Under the pieces are notes generated by a model. It made no database searches and was not told the DNA's origin. It saw nothing but the letters and a program-made list of their open reading frames with translations. Shown here piece after piece: positions 9,891 through 24,200 of a stretch of DNA of 64,000 nt. Position numbers and translations under genes: made by a program. Position 1 is the stretch's first letter; each line of letters opens with the position of its first letter. The stretch is from Malurus cyaneus samueli (lineage: Eukaryota > Chordata > Aves > Passeriformes > Maluridae). Where the stretch lies: contig CM019214.1 in NCBI GenBank assembly GCA_009741485.1, positions 24,896,906 to 24,960,905 on the forward strand. The letters run 5' to 3'.

Positions 9891-10015
9891 TTTTAAAGTC
9901 TGGCAGGCAGGCAGAGCTCCTGTGTGACATCATGGAGCAGCCAGAACCTTCTTTGTGACAGCACGGGGCAGGCAGAGCCCCCAGTGTGTCATCCTGGGGC
10001 CATCAGAATCCCCTT
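9891..10015 (-). promoter_or_regulatory. TATA-type promoter with duplicated CRE-like motifs
   Basis: A TTTAAAA box (9891-9897) sits about 185 bp before the ATG of the small membrane-protein gene. Upstream of it, an imperfect ~60-bp duplication (CAGGCAGAG..., starting at 9908 and 9969) carries TGTGACATCATGG and GTGTGTCATCC, resembling CRE/AP-1 sites. This arrangement supports a real transcription unit. Confidence 0.4.
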
Positions 10016-10205
10016 TCGGACATCTGGGAGCCCTCAGGAGCCCAAGGGAGAACCCTAGCTGCCTTGGGCAAAATGACCATGCATTCCATGTTGCCCTGCT
10101 GAAGCCTTCAGGATTCTTTAAGTCAGGTTGTAACAATTTCTTTTGACATCATGAATCTGTTTTCAGTTGTTGGATCTGTAATTGCTGGGAATCTCTTTTG
10201 AATAG

Positions 10206-10400
10206 ATGATTTGTCTCAATTTCATGTGCCTCCATGACACAAGGGCACTGATCATGCCCCTGTGTTGGGCACTGGTGAGGTCAGACCTCAAATCCTGTAT
10301 TCAGTTTTGGGCCCCACACAACAACAAAGACATTGAGCTGCTGGAGTGTGTCCAGAGAAGGGCAATGGAACTGGGGATGGGTCTTGTGCTTCAACTCCAG
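10206..10400 (+). mobile_element. CR1 LINE fragment near the 3' end
   Basis: The translation reads ALVRSDL, then FWAPHNNKDIELLECVQRRA, the C-terminal CR1 ORF2 motif. It is truncated at both ends. Confidence 0.8.
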
Positions 10401-10567
10401 CTGGCAATTCAGTAAGGAAGAGAGAAAGAAACTCATAAGGTGAGATAATTTAATAAATTGAAACAAATTCCAAATTATTGGATTAGGGGAAAGAAACAAA
10501 GAGGACAAATAATCGGAGTAAATGTTAACAATTTCTCTGCACCCAACAACTGATGCGCAGTCAGACA

Positions 10568-11015
10568 CTCATCATGGAATCACAGAATGAATTGGGTTGG
10601 AAAGGACCTTCAAGATCAAGTACCACTACCTTGCCCATGGGCAGGGATACCTTCCACTGGACCAGGCTGCTCCAAGTTCTGTCCAACCTGGCCGTGAACA
10701 CTTCCAGTCACAGGGCACCCAGTTTCTCTGGGAAACCTGTACCAGGGCCTCACCACCCTCACACGGAAGAATGTCTTCCCAATATCCCACCTTAACCCTG
10801 CACTCTGGAAGAGGGAAGCCATTCCCCCTTGTCCTGGCTCACCGGGCTCTTGTCCATTGTCTGCCTCCAGCTCTCTTCAAGTCAGGGGCTCTAAAGTCTC
10901 CCCGGAGTTTTCTCTTCCCCAGGCTGAACACCTCCAGTTCTCTCAGCCTGTCTCCAGATCAGACAGGCTCCAACCTTCGAGCATCTCTACGGCCTCCTCT
11001 GGACTCATTCTAGCA
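10568..11015 (-). mobile_element. CR1 LINE 3' end, reversed
   Basis: Starts with ATCACAGAATGAATTGGGTTGG and runs through the usual reversed 3' UTR and ORF2 C-terminus (GGCTGAACACCTCCAG). 5'-truncated. Confidence 0.85.
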
Positions 11016-11044
11016 GCCTTCACAACCTGAAGGACCAAATGCTA

Positions 11045-11800
11045 TCAAGAGGGAAGTGGACAAGCTCAAGAGGGCCCATGGGAATCTCATGAGGTTTGAC
11101 AAGACCAAGCGCTGGTGCTGCACCTGGATCAGAGCAACTCCCAATATCAATCCAGGCTGGGGTACGAAGAGATCAACAAGAGCCCTGCCAAGAAGAACTT
11201 GGGGGGTGCTGGTGAGTGAGACACTGGACAAGCCCTGGCCCCATCTGCTGGGCTGATCCCACAGTGTGGACAGCAGGGGAGTGGGGATTCTGCACTTCTG
11301 CTGCGCTCTGGTGAGACCCCAGCTGCAGTACTGCCTCCAGCTCTAGGGTCCTAGCACAGGAAGGACATGAACAAGTCAGTCCAGAGGAGACCCCAAGATG
11401 AACAAAAGCATGGAGCATCTCTATGCCATGAGGAATGGCTGAAAGAATAGAGGTTGTTCAGCCTGGAGAAGAGAGGCTTGCAATACTTGAAGGGAGCCAA
11501 TAAGAAAGATGGAGAGAGACTATTTACAAAGGCCTGGAGTGACAGGACAAAGGAGAACAGCTTCTCAATGACAGAGAGTAGGTTGAGATTGGATATTGGG
11601 AAGAAATTCTTCCCTGTGAGGGTGATGAGACCCCAGCATAGGTTGCCTTGAAAAGCTGCTGCCGCCCCATCCATGAAAGTGTTCAAGGCCAGGTCGGATA
11701 GGGCTTAGAGCAATCTCGTCTAGTGGAAGGTTTCCCTACCCATGGCAGGGGAGTGGAACAGGATGATCTTTAAGGTGATTTTCCAACCCAAACCACACTT
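11045..11800 (+). mobile_element. CR1 LINE 3' part
   Basis: Begins in ORF2 (CAAGAGGGCCCATGGGAATC), passes the SLEKRG..KDGERLF and FFPVRV blocks and ends at GATGATCTTTAAGGTG. It lies directly downstream of the LCMT2 polyadenylation site. Confidence 0.85.
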
Positions 11801-11843
11801 CTTCACCTCTAAGGACTACTGCTGCCAGCTGCTTTTGAGGTAC

Positions 11844-11849
11844 TTTATT
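11844..11849 (-). promoter_or_regulatory. Candidate LCMT2 polyadenylation signal
   Basis: An AATAAA hexamer on the minus strand lies about 200 nt past the LCMT2 stop codon and just beyond a CR1 fragment. It would give a short 3' UTR. This rests on position and the exact hexamer only. Confidence 0.5.
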
Positions 11850-12047
11850 TACAGTAATACGAAGAGTCATAAAAAAGCAAAGGCCAGTGAGGTGTGAATC
11901 CTCACTGTAACTATCCCTCCTGATCCCACCTTCACAAATGCCTTCTGGATAAAAAGCCTTTGTGGAAACACTGTGCTGCTTTTGGACCTACAGTGAATAG
12001 ATGTCTCCCCACAGTGTATGCCATAGTTCAACCCTGCTTGGTCCCAC

Positions 12048-12215
12048 TCAGTGACTGATTAGGATGTTACTGAGGCTCAGTGAGACAGGCTCTGGGTTCA
12101 AGTGTGTCCCGAAGGAGAAGCAGTTTCCACCACCACCAATGACCAACACCTCCTTCTCATCTGGCAGAAAGACACTGCTATGATTATGTAGCATTAATGG
12201 CCATTCCAGATGCTC
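12048..12215 (-). CDS. LCMT2: LCMT2 exon 13 (C-terminus)
   Basis: The acceptor is a long T-tract followed by cag|GAGCAT. The exon encodes [16 protein letters not shown], then [19 protein letters not shown], and stops at TGA (12050-12048). The human C-terminus has [16 protein letters not shown] and [15 protein letters not shown]. It is 168 nt including the stop. Confidence 0.94.
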   Translation of the reverse strand, partial: EHLEWPLMLHNHSSVFLPDEKEVLVIGGGGNCFSFGTHLNPEPVSLSLSNILISH

Positions 12216-15200
12216 CTGAAAAAAAAAAAAAGGAGATTTTTGAACATATAGGACTTCACATGGTCCACTGTACCACCCATGAAGGTGGGGAACAACAGAC
12301 AGTGAATACAAGAATGAATAACGCCTGAGGTGTACTCCTCTACTACACCCACCCACCAACTTGCAGTTCAGTGATTTTTTAATGAGAAAAAATGTCTTTG
12401 TACTTCCTGAACCCTAATGCTTTTCCTCCCAAGAAGGTAGCCAGTCACCTTTTGATTCAATGTAAACCTCTGGCATTCATAGCCTGTGGCAGAGTGTTCC
12501 AGAGCTCACCTATGTCACTGGTAAGTTCAAAAGCTTAGAGAGTTTCAGCTCAGTCAAAGCAAACAGCCCATAAGCAAAGGCAGCTACCAATCCATCTGCA
12601 TCGGCTTATTCAATATAAACAAGAAAGTTATATTCTTTTAGATACAACTTTGTATCTATTCTTTTAGATACAACTTTGTTCTCATTGTAACCATGCTCAT
12701 TGAGATTGCTCATTGTCCATTGAGAGCAGCCTATTTTATCTAAACGATAGGAGGCCACTTAGGCTACAGACAATTGAAAACTAAACTACTTTTAAGCATG
12801 TTTCATGCTTTATTCCCTCAGTAAAAATGCTGCAAGGTCAACCAGATGCACACATACTGTTAATTATAAAAAAGTGACCCTTCAAAAATTCCAGTTTCAC
12901 CAAGGACAAATTCCATATGCACAGTTATCAAAAGAAAGTTGTTTCTTTACTAAAAGAGATAAATAAAAATTTGGCAAGCAGCAGAAATGTTCTTGTAGAA
13001 TCACAGAATGGCTTGGGATGGAAGGACTGTAAAAAAGGCCACTTCATTCCACGCCCCCTCCACTGGGCAGGGACATCTTCCACTAGATCAGGTTGCTCAA
13101 GATCTTGAACGTTTCCAGGGACGGGGCAGTCACAACTTCTCTGGGCAGCCTTTGGCAGTGCCTCATCATACTCTTCATAAAAAATTTTCTTTTATATACC
13201 TAGTTTGAAGCTACTGTCCTTTACAGGAAAACATCACCCCTTGTCCTATCACTACAGGTCTGTTCCCATCTTTCTTATAAACCCCCTTTAAGTACTGGAA
13301 AAGGCTCTAATGTCTCCCCAGAGCCCTCTATCTCTCTCTCTTCAGGCTGAGCACCCTCAACTCTTTCAGTGTATCCTCACAGGACATCAGCTCCAGCTCT
13401 CTGATGATCTTTGTGGACCTTTTATGGATTCACTCCAAAAGATTTGTCTTTTACTCCAGGCAGTATTATCTGAGATGAGGGCTACTCACAGATGTAGACC
13501 AACTTTTGCCCAGAGTATGCCAAAATCCTGCTATGTGACACCACCCGTATGACTGTTCTTGAGTAATTCTTAGAAGAAAATCACAGAATAGTTGAAGTTG
13601 GAAGAGTCCTCCAAGCATTACCCAGTCCAACCAGCCTGACAAAAGCAGGCTCAACTGCAGCAGGTTTTTCAGTACCTTGCCCAGTCAGGTTTCAAATACC
13701 TCCAAATAATGGAAATACAACAGCCTCTATGAGCAATCTGTTCAGTGTTCAATCACCCTTACAGGAAGTTTTTGTTTCAGTGGAGTTTCCAGTATTTCTG
13801 TGCTGTTTTATCTCGTATTTCAGGCAGCAGCTATAGCACACTGCAGATTCCATCAAGAAGTTCTCAATGAAATTATACCATAGACCTCCATAAACAGTAA
13901 CTTAGCCTCAGGTTTATCTTCCCTTCCTCCACCGACATCCCGAAATGATGCTATGTGCCCATTTCAGTTCTGCTGCCCCTTGTCTGAGACAGAGCAGTTT
14001 CACGTGCTCCAGTCTTCTGCACATTCCATCTCTCCCTCTCTTAATGCTGCTATGTTCTCTGTGCTGGATAACAGCACTTTGGAATTAGATTCTACCTCTA
14101 CATGAAGTCACCATGTTCCTTCACAGGACACAGCTTATCCTTAAAGAAAATTTTCAGTACTTACCACATTAATCACATAGTCCAAACAGAGACCAGTCAT
14201 TAGGTCAATGACAGTGACGCCTGGCACAGAGGATGCATGAAACCACACTCCACCAACAAGCAGAAGCTTGCCTTCATGCACATGTGCAGTATGTGAATAC
14301 CTGTGAGTTCAAAATGAGATTGAATTCCATTAGCAAAGGAGGCTGGTAGAGACAGGCTGAAGATTCTCTACTGAATGCTCTGAGCAACTTGGTCTAGTTG
14401 AAGATACCCCTACTCATTGCAGCAAGGATGGACTAGCTGGCCTTTAAGAGGTCCCTTCCAAATCAATTTTATGATGCTATGAATGCCTTCTGCTTACCTT
14501 GGGACAAGAGGAGGGTGCGTCTCTATTGTCTGCCACTGAAAGCCATGTTCAACCTCCCTTAGAAGGAAAACTGAACCCAAGGGCTGCTCAGCTGCTCCCA
14601 GACCTCCTGCGATCAGCACTCCTCCTTCCCAGCTGCAGGCACTGTGAGAATGGCGGCTTTCTGGGATTGGACCCTCAACAGCAATCTAGAATAAAGGCAA
14701 GTCCAAGGCTGAAGTTTGCCAAGCTAAGTATCTGCTTAATGTCTTGGCTTTTAAATGACCTTTTCCTGTGCGGTTGAGTTTTTTGACACCCAACCTTCTC
14801 CACGTGTTCCTCTAGGGACTGCTAAGTACAAGTGCTTCCATTTACACTATCTCAAATACATCTCTGGCTCTCAGTATATTCAATATAATCAGTCTTTAGA
14901 GGGTTTATTTCTGCATATTTATTAGAGGTAACCTTATCTGCATTCTTGCATGCTGCTTTCTGCTCAAGACACAGACCTGAAAACTACAAGTTTGTTTACA
15001 ACTACATGGACTAATGCAGTGATCAGCAAAGCAGATGATCAGTTGCTCAAACCACAGAGCAGGATAAAAAGCTCAGCTGTAGGACTAAAATTCAGAAAGA
15101 AAATCTTTAGTGCAAGCACTAAAGGAAAATATATGAGATCAGGCATTTAAAGGAATAGCACAGCAAATAAATGGTAGAGAAAAATTTGGAGGCCACCTGG

Positions 15201-18200
15201 TCCATACCTTTCCCCTAAAACAAATGAAACTCTTATCTGTTATCATGTAGAGAGATGTTCATGTAACAGTTCCAAAAAGCCTTCAGTGACAAAAATTTTT
15301 CACCTCTTTATGCAGCCTATTGCACACTCAGCTAGCCTCACAATCAATAGCTTTCCTTAATGTCCAGTTGATTCCCTGTACTACTCAAAGTTAAAAAGAA
15401 GAACAATTTTTGTCTTTTATGCAGCAGATTTTAGACATCAGAAGATTTATTTCTATCTTGAATCTTCTCCAGATTCAATAACTAGAGGTCCTTCAAAACT
15501 TCCCTCTGTGAGGCGTGCAGCCTGGCCACTCTTGTTGCATAACTCTATATAGCAAGATCACACCATGGTCCACCTCTTTTTCAGCAAGCAGTTCTGGCTA
15601 TTTTACTGAAGTTCTGCTGAGATGAGAAACACTGAAGAAAATAAAAGGAGCAAATCATGTGTCTTACAGACAACGTTTCCGGTTACGTATCTGAAGATAC
15701 AGTGTAAGCCTCCACAACAGCGGGATATTGCTTACTCATATTTAGCTTGTGACCTCCTCAAATTATGCATCTCTCACCTGCTAACTGTGCTATGTACAAG
15801 GTTGGGGTCAAAGAGATATAGTAAAGAGGAGGACATCAGGCTGGTGGCCAGTAAGTAAACAATGGAGCAAGTCCTCTTTAACTCAATTTCCTTTTATGGC
15901 ACATTTAGCGATATAGCTGACAGGCAAACCAGCAGATGTGGAAGTGGTTTTAATTTTAGCACAGCTTTTTATACTGTCTCTAACAGTATCCTTCTGCAAA
16001 AATGTCCAGCATACAACTAGACAAGTCCACGATGGGAGAGGTGAAAGAAGACAGACAGTATGTTCTTACTGTCAACCAGCAACAGGGCAAGAGGCACTGA
16101 GCATAAAGTGACATTGAAAAGAAAATTCACTTATACATGAAACTCCCTTATATTGTACTATCAGGGTGGTCAAAGCACTTGAACAGGTTGTCCAAGGAGA
16201 TTGTGGAGTCTCCATCTTTGGAGGTAATCCCACCTGGACAATACACTGAGTAACCTGCTCTAGTTGGACCTGTTTCAAGCAAGAGTGCTGGACTAGATAA
16301 CCTCCAGATGTCCCTTCCAACCTCCACTCTTCTATAAAGGCTGTATTCCACAAAAAAGCTGGGTGTTTAGAAGTCACTTCCAACTCTAATGACCATGGAG
16401 TACATCCTTACCACAGTGCAGGAGAGTTCTCGAGTGTGCAGGAAATACCAATCCCCGAGCACAGGCTCCAGAGCAGAGCGGCCACCATACACAAACAGGT
16501 ATTGCTCACCTATGGAAACAGACAACCAGGTGGTAAGCAATCTTAGAAACTGGTATGTCACAAAAGCAAAAATTTCCGTTTGCATAGAAGGGAAGCTGAC
16601 CACAAGGGTGCAGTAGTACTTTGGGTAGATGTCAAGGACATGCATTCACTGCACTATGTCCTGTCCTTCCACTGATTCAGAATACTTCCACTGATTCAGG
16701 ACTGTGAAGATAACATCAGTGTTTATCACTTTCTTCAGCTACAAAGCAATATCAAGGTAAAAATAAGATGAAACAATACAGTCTGACAAAGACAAAACCC
16801 AATGTATTTAAAAAATTTTATTTACATGTTTAGCATTTGCTCTTTTGATACAAAATTCTGACTGCAAGGCTGAACACTAAACTACGTTACAGTGTTAATT
16901 CAATACTGCTCCACAAATGGAAAGTGTGCTACAGACTAGACTAACAACTGCTTAACAATTCCCTTCTACTCCCCTTGGAGAGCTCCTTATCAGCTGCAGG
17001 AATGGGACACCCAGGAAAGAGACAGCTTTCAGGTCCTGAATTAAGTTTTTGCCCCTTACAACCAGGATCTTTAACTAGACCAAATTTCAGCTTGCTATTA
17101 CAGGAGCTAATTCTAGAGCTGTTCACAACTACTGAATATTTGTCAATTGCTACTAGAAGAGTAGTATTTCCTCTGAAGCACTTCTGGATAAAGAGCTAGG
17201 GATCCCGTTCTTCCCCAAAAAAATATCCTTCAGAGAGAGCAAAACGTATTTCTGGTGTGATCAAGCACGAATAACTCCAGCCACTGCTGATGTTAAAGAA
17301 TCAGTCTTCCAGAACGGATTACAGCAGATTACAGTGGGTTTCAATCCTACTTGCTACTGGGAATAACGTAGATAACAAAATACAAAATTACTGTATTTCA
17401 AGTGTCAAGAAAAGATCTCAAAGCCTCTTTGATTTCTTTCCTACTGGCAGGCTTGAGGAGTGGCCAATATGAACTACAACAAGGTCGAGTGCAAGATCCT
17501 GCATACCTACAACCATTTCCACTCTTTCCAGGTGTTTTACCTTTGAATGTCGTTTCAGTTACGCTGTGTCTCCAACGCGAAGCTGCTGCTTCAGCAGCAG
17601 ACTGCAGACGTACAAGCTCCACTGCAATGTGATTTGAGTCTGAAGCATTACAGATTTTGGGGAACTTTAGCCACAACATTCCCAAGCCTGCACTTGATGG
17701 GGATGTTCGTCCTCCAACTACCAGGGCCAGAGTGTCCGAGAGACAAGACACAGTATGGTACAACCTCTCACCTGTTGAGAAATACAAAAACATCATGGTT
17801 CACACAGATGTCTTTTTTTCAAGGAATTTATAATCATTTAGGTCGTAAAAGGCTCTTAAGATTAACAAGTACAGCCATTCCCCCAGCACTGTCAAGGTCA
17901 AAACTAATTTAAGTCCCCAAGTGCAATTTTCACACTGCTTTTAAATTCTTCCAGGGATGTGGACTTCACCCCTACCCTGGGCAGCCTGTGCCAGGCATGG
18001 ACAAACCTTTTCTTGAGAGGCATTTTTCTCCATATCCAACCTATACCTCCCCTGGCACAGCTTGAAGCCATTCCCTCTTGTCCTGCCCCTTGTCTCCTGG
18101 GAGAAGAGGCCAATCACCTGCCTACACTCACCCTCCTTTCAGGGAGTTGTTAAGATTGAGAAGCTGCCCCCGAGCCTCCTTTTCTCCAGGCTGAGCCCCA

Positions 18201-21200
18201 CCAGTTACCTCAGCCACTACTACAATTGTCTTGCAGCAGTGATGGATGAGGGAAGAGCAACACATGTCATCTATCTGGACTTATACAAAGCATTTGACAC
18301 TGTCCTACCCGGCATCCAGTCTCTAAACTGGAGAGACATGGATTTGATAGATGGACCACTCAATGGATTAGAAATTGGCTGGAGGGTCTCACTCAAAGAG
18401 TCACAGCTCAGTGTCCAAGTGGAGACCAGTGATAAGTGGTGTTCTTCAGGTCTCCATAGGGACCAGCACTATTTAACATCTTTGTTGGCGACATGGACAG
18501 TGGGATTGAGGGCACCCCCAGTACATTTGCCAATGACACGGAGCTGTGTGGTGCGGTCATGCTCTGGAGGGAAAGGAAGGGGCATCCAGAGGGACCTGGA
18601 CAGGCTGGAGAGGTGGGACCGTGCCAACCTCATGGAGTTCAGCAGGGCCAAGGGTGAGGTCCTATGCCTGGGCTGGGGCAATCCCAGCACAAACACAGAC
18701 TGGTCAGAGGATGTATCAAAAGCAGCTCTGGGGAGGACTTGGAGGTGTTTGTGGACAAAAAGTTCAGTATGACTTGCAGCCCAGAAAGTCAGCCATGTCT
18801 CAGGCTGCATCAAAACACATGTGGCCAACAGGTTGAGGAAGATGATTCTCATCCTCTATGCTGCTCTTCTGAGACCCCATCTGAAGTTATTAATCCAGAT
18901 CTGCTGCCCCCAGCACAATAAAGACATGGAGCTACTGGAACAAATTCAGAGTCCCCTAGATTGATCACAGGGCTGAGGCCCATCTGTTCTGGAGACAGGC
19001 TGAGAGAGTCTGGGCTGTTCAGCGTGGAAAAGTGAAGGCTGCAGGGAAACCTTAGCACCTCTTCCAGTGTCTAAATGGGCTCCACGAGAGCTGGAAAGTG
19101 ACTTTGGACAAGGGCCTGGAGTGACAGCACAAGGGGGAATGGCTTCCCACTGCCAAAGGGCAGTGTTAAATAGGCTATTCAGAACAAATCCTTCCCGTGA
19201 AGGTGGCGAGGCCCTGACACAGGTTGCTCAGAGAAGTTGTAGCTGCCCCATCCATGGAAGTGTTCCACACCATGCTGGATGGCTCTGATTAACCTGGTCT
19301 AATGGAAGGTGTCCCCACCCACGGCAGAGAGTTGGAGCCAGATGATCTTTAAGGGCCCTTCTAATCCAAATCATTCTATGACTCCAGCCCCTCAATATCT
19401 CTGTTCCTGTGAGAGGCCGAGAACTGGACGAGGCACTCAACGTCTCAGCAGTGCCCAGAAGGATAATCACTGCCCTGGGCCTGTGGCCACACTAGGCTGG
19501 TACCAGCCAGATGCCATTTGCCTTCTTGCCCACATGGGCTCATGTTAAGACATTGTCAGCCAGCACTCCCAGGTCCTTTTCCAGCTTTCCAGTCACTCTG
19601 CTCCCAGTTTGGAGTGCTGGATGGGGTTGTGGTGACCAAAGGGCAGGACACAGCACTTAGCAACCAGAACCTTCAGACCTCTGTGACTGCCAGCATCGCT
19701 GTGCCATGACATCACTCTTTCACTAGACTTTCTTTCACTTTTAGCACACAGATATTCCACTCACACTTGCCATCAGTATAGGAACTCACCCCATCTTTTA
19801 TCAGGAATATTCTGTGTCAGACAGACAGCTTTCCAGTAGCCTGCATGCTTACTCAGCACGTGGAAATTTCTCATGCGGCAGTGTTGTCCACCCTCCTCCC
19901 CAAAGCCTCCTGTGGTGAGAATCACGTTGGGTTTTATAAGAACAGAGTGGTGACCGTAACGTCTCAGGCCAGGAATTCCTGAGAGCTTCTCACATACTGC
20001 TGCAGGGATGCTCCCAGCCATCCCAAAAGGACCAGCATGACGAGGAACTGTAAGCCAAAGAAAACCAAAGAATTTACGCACAAATATAAACCAAGGACTA
20101 CATTTTAAATAAGAGAGTAAGCATATCATTTTTTTCAAGATGAAGCTTTTCAAGAAGAAAAAACTGAGGAGCAAGTTGACAATGCACAGATAATCTGGTA
20201 TGCCCTAGGAATCAGGCTGTAACGGTTTAAACTACCAGAGTACCAATTGTAACTCCTACTGTGCTCATTCAGCTCCTGGCAATTCTGAGAATGCTTTCAT
20301 GGAGTGGATGTAAGACTGGTTAAGCGAGTGCAATGTTCTAAACTGCTGCAGCGAGACACAAACCACTGCAGTACCTCCAAAAGGAGCACCTCTCTGATTA
20401 AGACAGTATTTGGCTACATGAACAGCAAAGAATGGCAGAAAAAGGACAAACACCTGGAAGCTGATTTCAAAGTTTCCTGCCAGATTTTGATCCTACCTTC
20501 ATAGAAGCACTGAAATAGCATTCTGAAGCATGACACATAATGTTAATTCCAATGCTCCTACTATAGGAGAGTACTTCCAGTTATCTAAATATCTTATCTC
20601 TAAATATCTCTTAGCATGAAACAAACTTTCAGCACAGGACTCGTCTTCGCCTACACACTGCATACGTTGCTTTCTTTTAATCAGTTTGGAATACACATGT
20701 TGTTTTTAATCAAGGGCTTTATTCTTGTCTTGTAAGAGATGATGAGGTTGAGGAGAAGCGGCTTGCAGTCCATTTTTCTATGCCAATACAGAAAAATTGC
20801 CTGCACTGAACGTTGCTTTGTACAAGACCCTGTTTTACCATTTGATGATGTAAGAAATTTCATCTCCTTGGGCTTAAATGTCTTTTTACACACTGACCTT
20901 TTAAAGATGGAGGAGTTTTTTCATGGCACAAAAATATACTTACCATGATGTCTTTGGAAGATTTAGTACTTACACTGTCTTGAACAGGAACCCAAGTCTA
21001 TCTGAGAGGATAACGGGGGGCATTTATTGGTATTAGAGACATACCTTTTGCATTCTCAATTAAAAAATATCTAAGCATGGACAATTTACCGCACTTAGAA
21101 GGCATTTACTATCAGTTTTGAATGCTATAGAGAAAGCAGCAGAAAGACCCTATTCCTGTCTCTAATGAATCAAGTATCTTCACTGTAATAAAGAACATTA

Positions 21201-24200
21201 AGCAAACATCAGATTTTTTTCTTAATTTAAGGACAAATACTGTGCTTTCAGGACCCTTCAAGGATTTCACTTAAGGACTAATGACAATCACACAGTACAC
21301 TTAACTACATACATTCATTCAGCTTCAATTTCACTACATATTCAAATCTAGATGAGATATAACATGTGGCTTCAGTGGCTTTGTTTGCCTCAGGAATGCC
21401 ATCCTGCCCTATCCCTTTTTCTTGCTCCCTAGAACACACATTTCAAGGAGCTTTCTCCAGGAGCTAGAACTACTTGTGGTGCAATACTCTGAAGACTAAT
21501 ATATAAAACAGGTTAAAAATAACCTCCTGCTTCCCACCCTAAAAAAGGAAGCAAGCAGTCAAAGAGCACGAATTTCTTGGACTGTTACTGCCACCAAATC
21601 CCTTTTATCATGAAAACAGTCTTGGTCTTGGCTTTTCCCCAGCTGTACCACTTTATTGCCATCTAAAGAGAGTGACTGACCCATTTAAAAGAATTACAGA
21701 AACAGAAATACTACAGGTGCAATTGCACCCACAAGGGATAACAAAGCAAAGCACAGCTTGATGACAGGCTCTTGAGTGGTCTGCTGGACAGGGCAGTAAA
21801 GAAAGCAGAACAACCTTTGGGGATCTGGAAGGAGAGAATGGCTCAGAGAGCCATGTACAGAGGTGAGAAGGAAGAAATTCAAGAAAGATCCAAAAAAACC
21901 CAACAAACAGGTGGAGGAGCAGGGTATGGTGGCACTGCAGCCATGCACTGGAGGGGCTCATGTATGAACAACTGACAAGCTGTTCAGACTGGGAGGTTCA
22001 AAATCCTGAAAGAACAGAAGGATCTGAACCTGTAGCATTAGGCTGTGGCTCTGGCCTAGCTTTGGACAGCAAAACCTGGTTAGAAAAGTGGAGAAAGCTA
22101 CCAGACAGCAGCATCCCATCTGCCCCTTCCAGGGTTTCAATGTCTCGTAAAACCTCTCAGAGAAGCCTGCATGAGATAAAATAGTAGTGTGAAAACTACT
22201 TGGTGTGTACCTGTCACACTGGGTAACAATGGAGTCCAGGAAGGTTCCATCCCCTTTGATGCAGCCAACACAAAGTAATGAGAACATTTCAGATGCCATT
22301 CCTGTAGCAAGCAAAAAGGAAAACACAAACAAATAAACAAACAAACCAAGAAAGAAAGAACCAAAGGAAAACCAATCCCCCTCAAAATCATACAACAAGC
22401 AGTAATAAAGATCTCAGAACAGCCAGGATGACTAAATCAAAGATCAACCCAGCCTAGCACTGTTGTCAGCAGCGGCCAAAATCAGAGATGTAAAGCTGAA
22501 TCAGAGAAAGAACAGATGTGTAAATATACTTTTCTTATTTCAATCTTCAAAAATTTACAGCTCAGGGATCTTCTAAGCAAGAAGCTATGTTTTTGTATTG
22601 AACAATCCTTGATGGATTTTTCATTTATGAACCTATCCAGTTGCTCTTTGAACTCACATAAACTTTTAACATGTCCAACAGGCATCCCACAGCTTAACTA
22701 CATGTTGCATGGGCAAGCTTTTATTTCTGGAATTGATGTGTTATTCTTAAGGCATCAGAATCAGCTTCTCTTTGACCTTCTCGGTTCTGATCACAAGAAA
22801 GAGTGAGGGCTTTACACAGAGGGATTAAGGTTTCTCAAAGTTCATGGAATATAAGTGATTCCAAAGAAATCACAAATATAAGTGATTCCAAAGAAATCAC
22901 AAAGGTGCAACATAATCTGTGCTGGACAGTCTGGCCTTGGAATCATTCTGAGGCAGAAACACAAGCAAAAGGAATGTGCAGAAAGCCAGCGATGCGAGTC
23001 CACCCTGGCGTTTATGGACATAAGGGAATCAAGTGTGTTCATTCCCATTGGGTGGGATATATTCAGGCAACTATGTGACTAGAAAGCACACACATGAATT
23101 TAAAAGGCACAAGAGCCCATTTTATCAGCTTGATTGACCCAGCCTGTACTAGAAGTGAAAAGATTCTTTTGAAAAGTGGCATCCAGAAATTAAACACTGA
23201 AAATGGAAGAATCCACTATTAGCCTCTAGGCAAATTATTCTAAAAATTAAGTCTCCCTCCACACCAGGTGTCTGTTTTAGATTTCTTATCTTGACCAAGC
23301 TTGTTTACAGTAAGAACTTGATCTTACGTAATCTTTCCCTCAAAGGCTAATTGTAGAGCTTTTTCTCTCACATAATTTCATCCTGTACACGTTTCCAGCT
23401 TGGACTCGTGCACATTAACCTCCTTTGCAAGGAAAACAATACCAAGTCTTTACCTTCCCCCTATTATCAGCAGTGGCCTTAATCTACAAAATTCTAGCAG
23501 ACATTTCTCAACCTCTTAGCAAACCTGCCAGCACTTTCAGCCACCATTTTTGCATTCATATAGCAGAGCAGATACGATGATGTTGGCAAAATAAATTCAA
23601 GCACATTAAATTGTTTTCATACTACAGCTATTAGATTTCTGGAATTATATCCAGAGAACCCTAAAATCAAAAACTAGTAAGTACTCCACATGATATTTAG
23701 CTCAAAGTCATTCACTATCTCGCACTTATCTTCACTTCTAGACTTCAAATAGTTGAAAATTTTGCCAGCAGTTAACACAAAAATGGCAAAAAATAGTCAT
23801 AGTTGAGTTTCAATCATTAATACAGGAATGGTTGTACCAAGTCAGAGCAAAATATATCTGAAATTAGTAACCTGTATCCAACAATGGCAAACAATAAAAT
23901 AGTCTATGGAAACGGAAAAAAGCAGGACAAGGGCATCTAATTTCCCCAGGAACGCTCTCAACCAACTGCAGTCAGGAACAGCACATCAGGTCTACATTTA
24001 TGTATTCAGTAATCCTTAATGGACTTCTCTTTCATTCATTTCCCCCTGAATCCATGTCAACTTTTAGCACGTACAACTTCTTTTATACGACCAAGCAGTT
24101 TGCTATGACAAGACCGTATCCTGGAGAGACTGCTCACAGGAAGGAAGAAACATGCAGCCTTTCTAAGATCAAGGAGAGCCTTCTTACCATGCTCCTTGCC

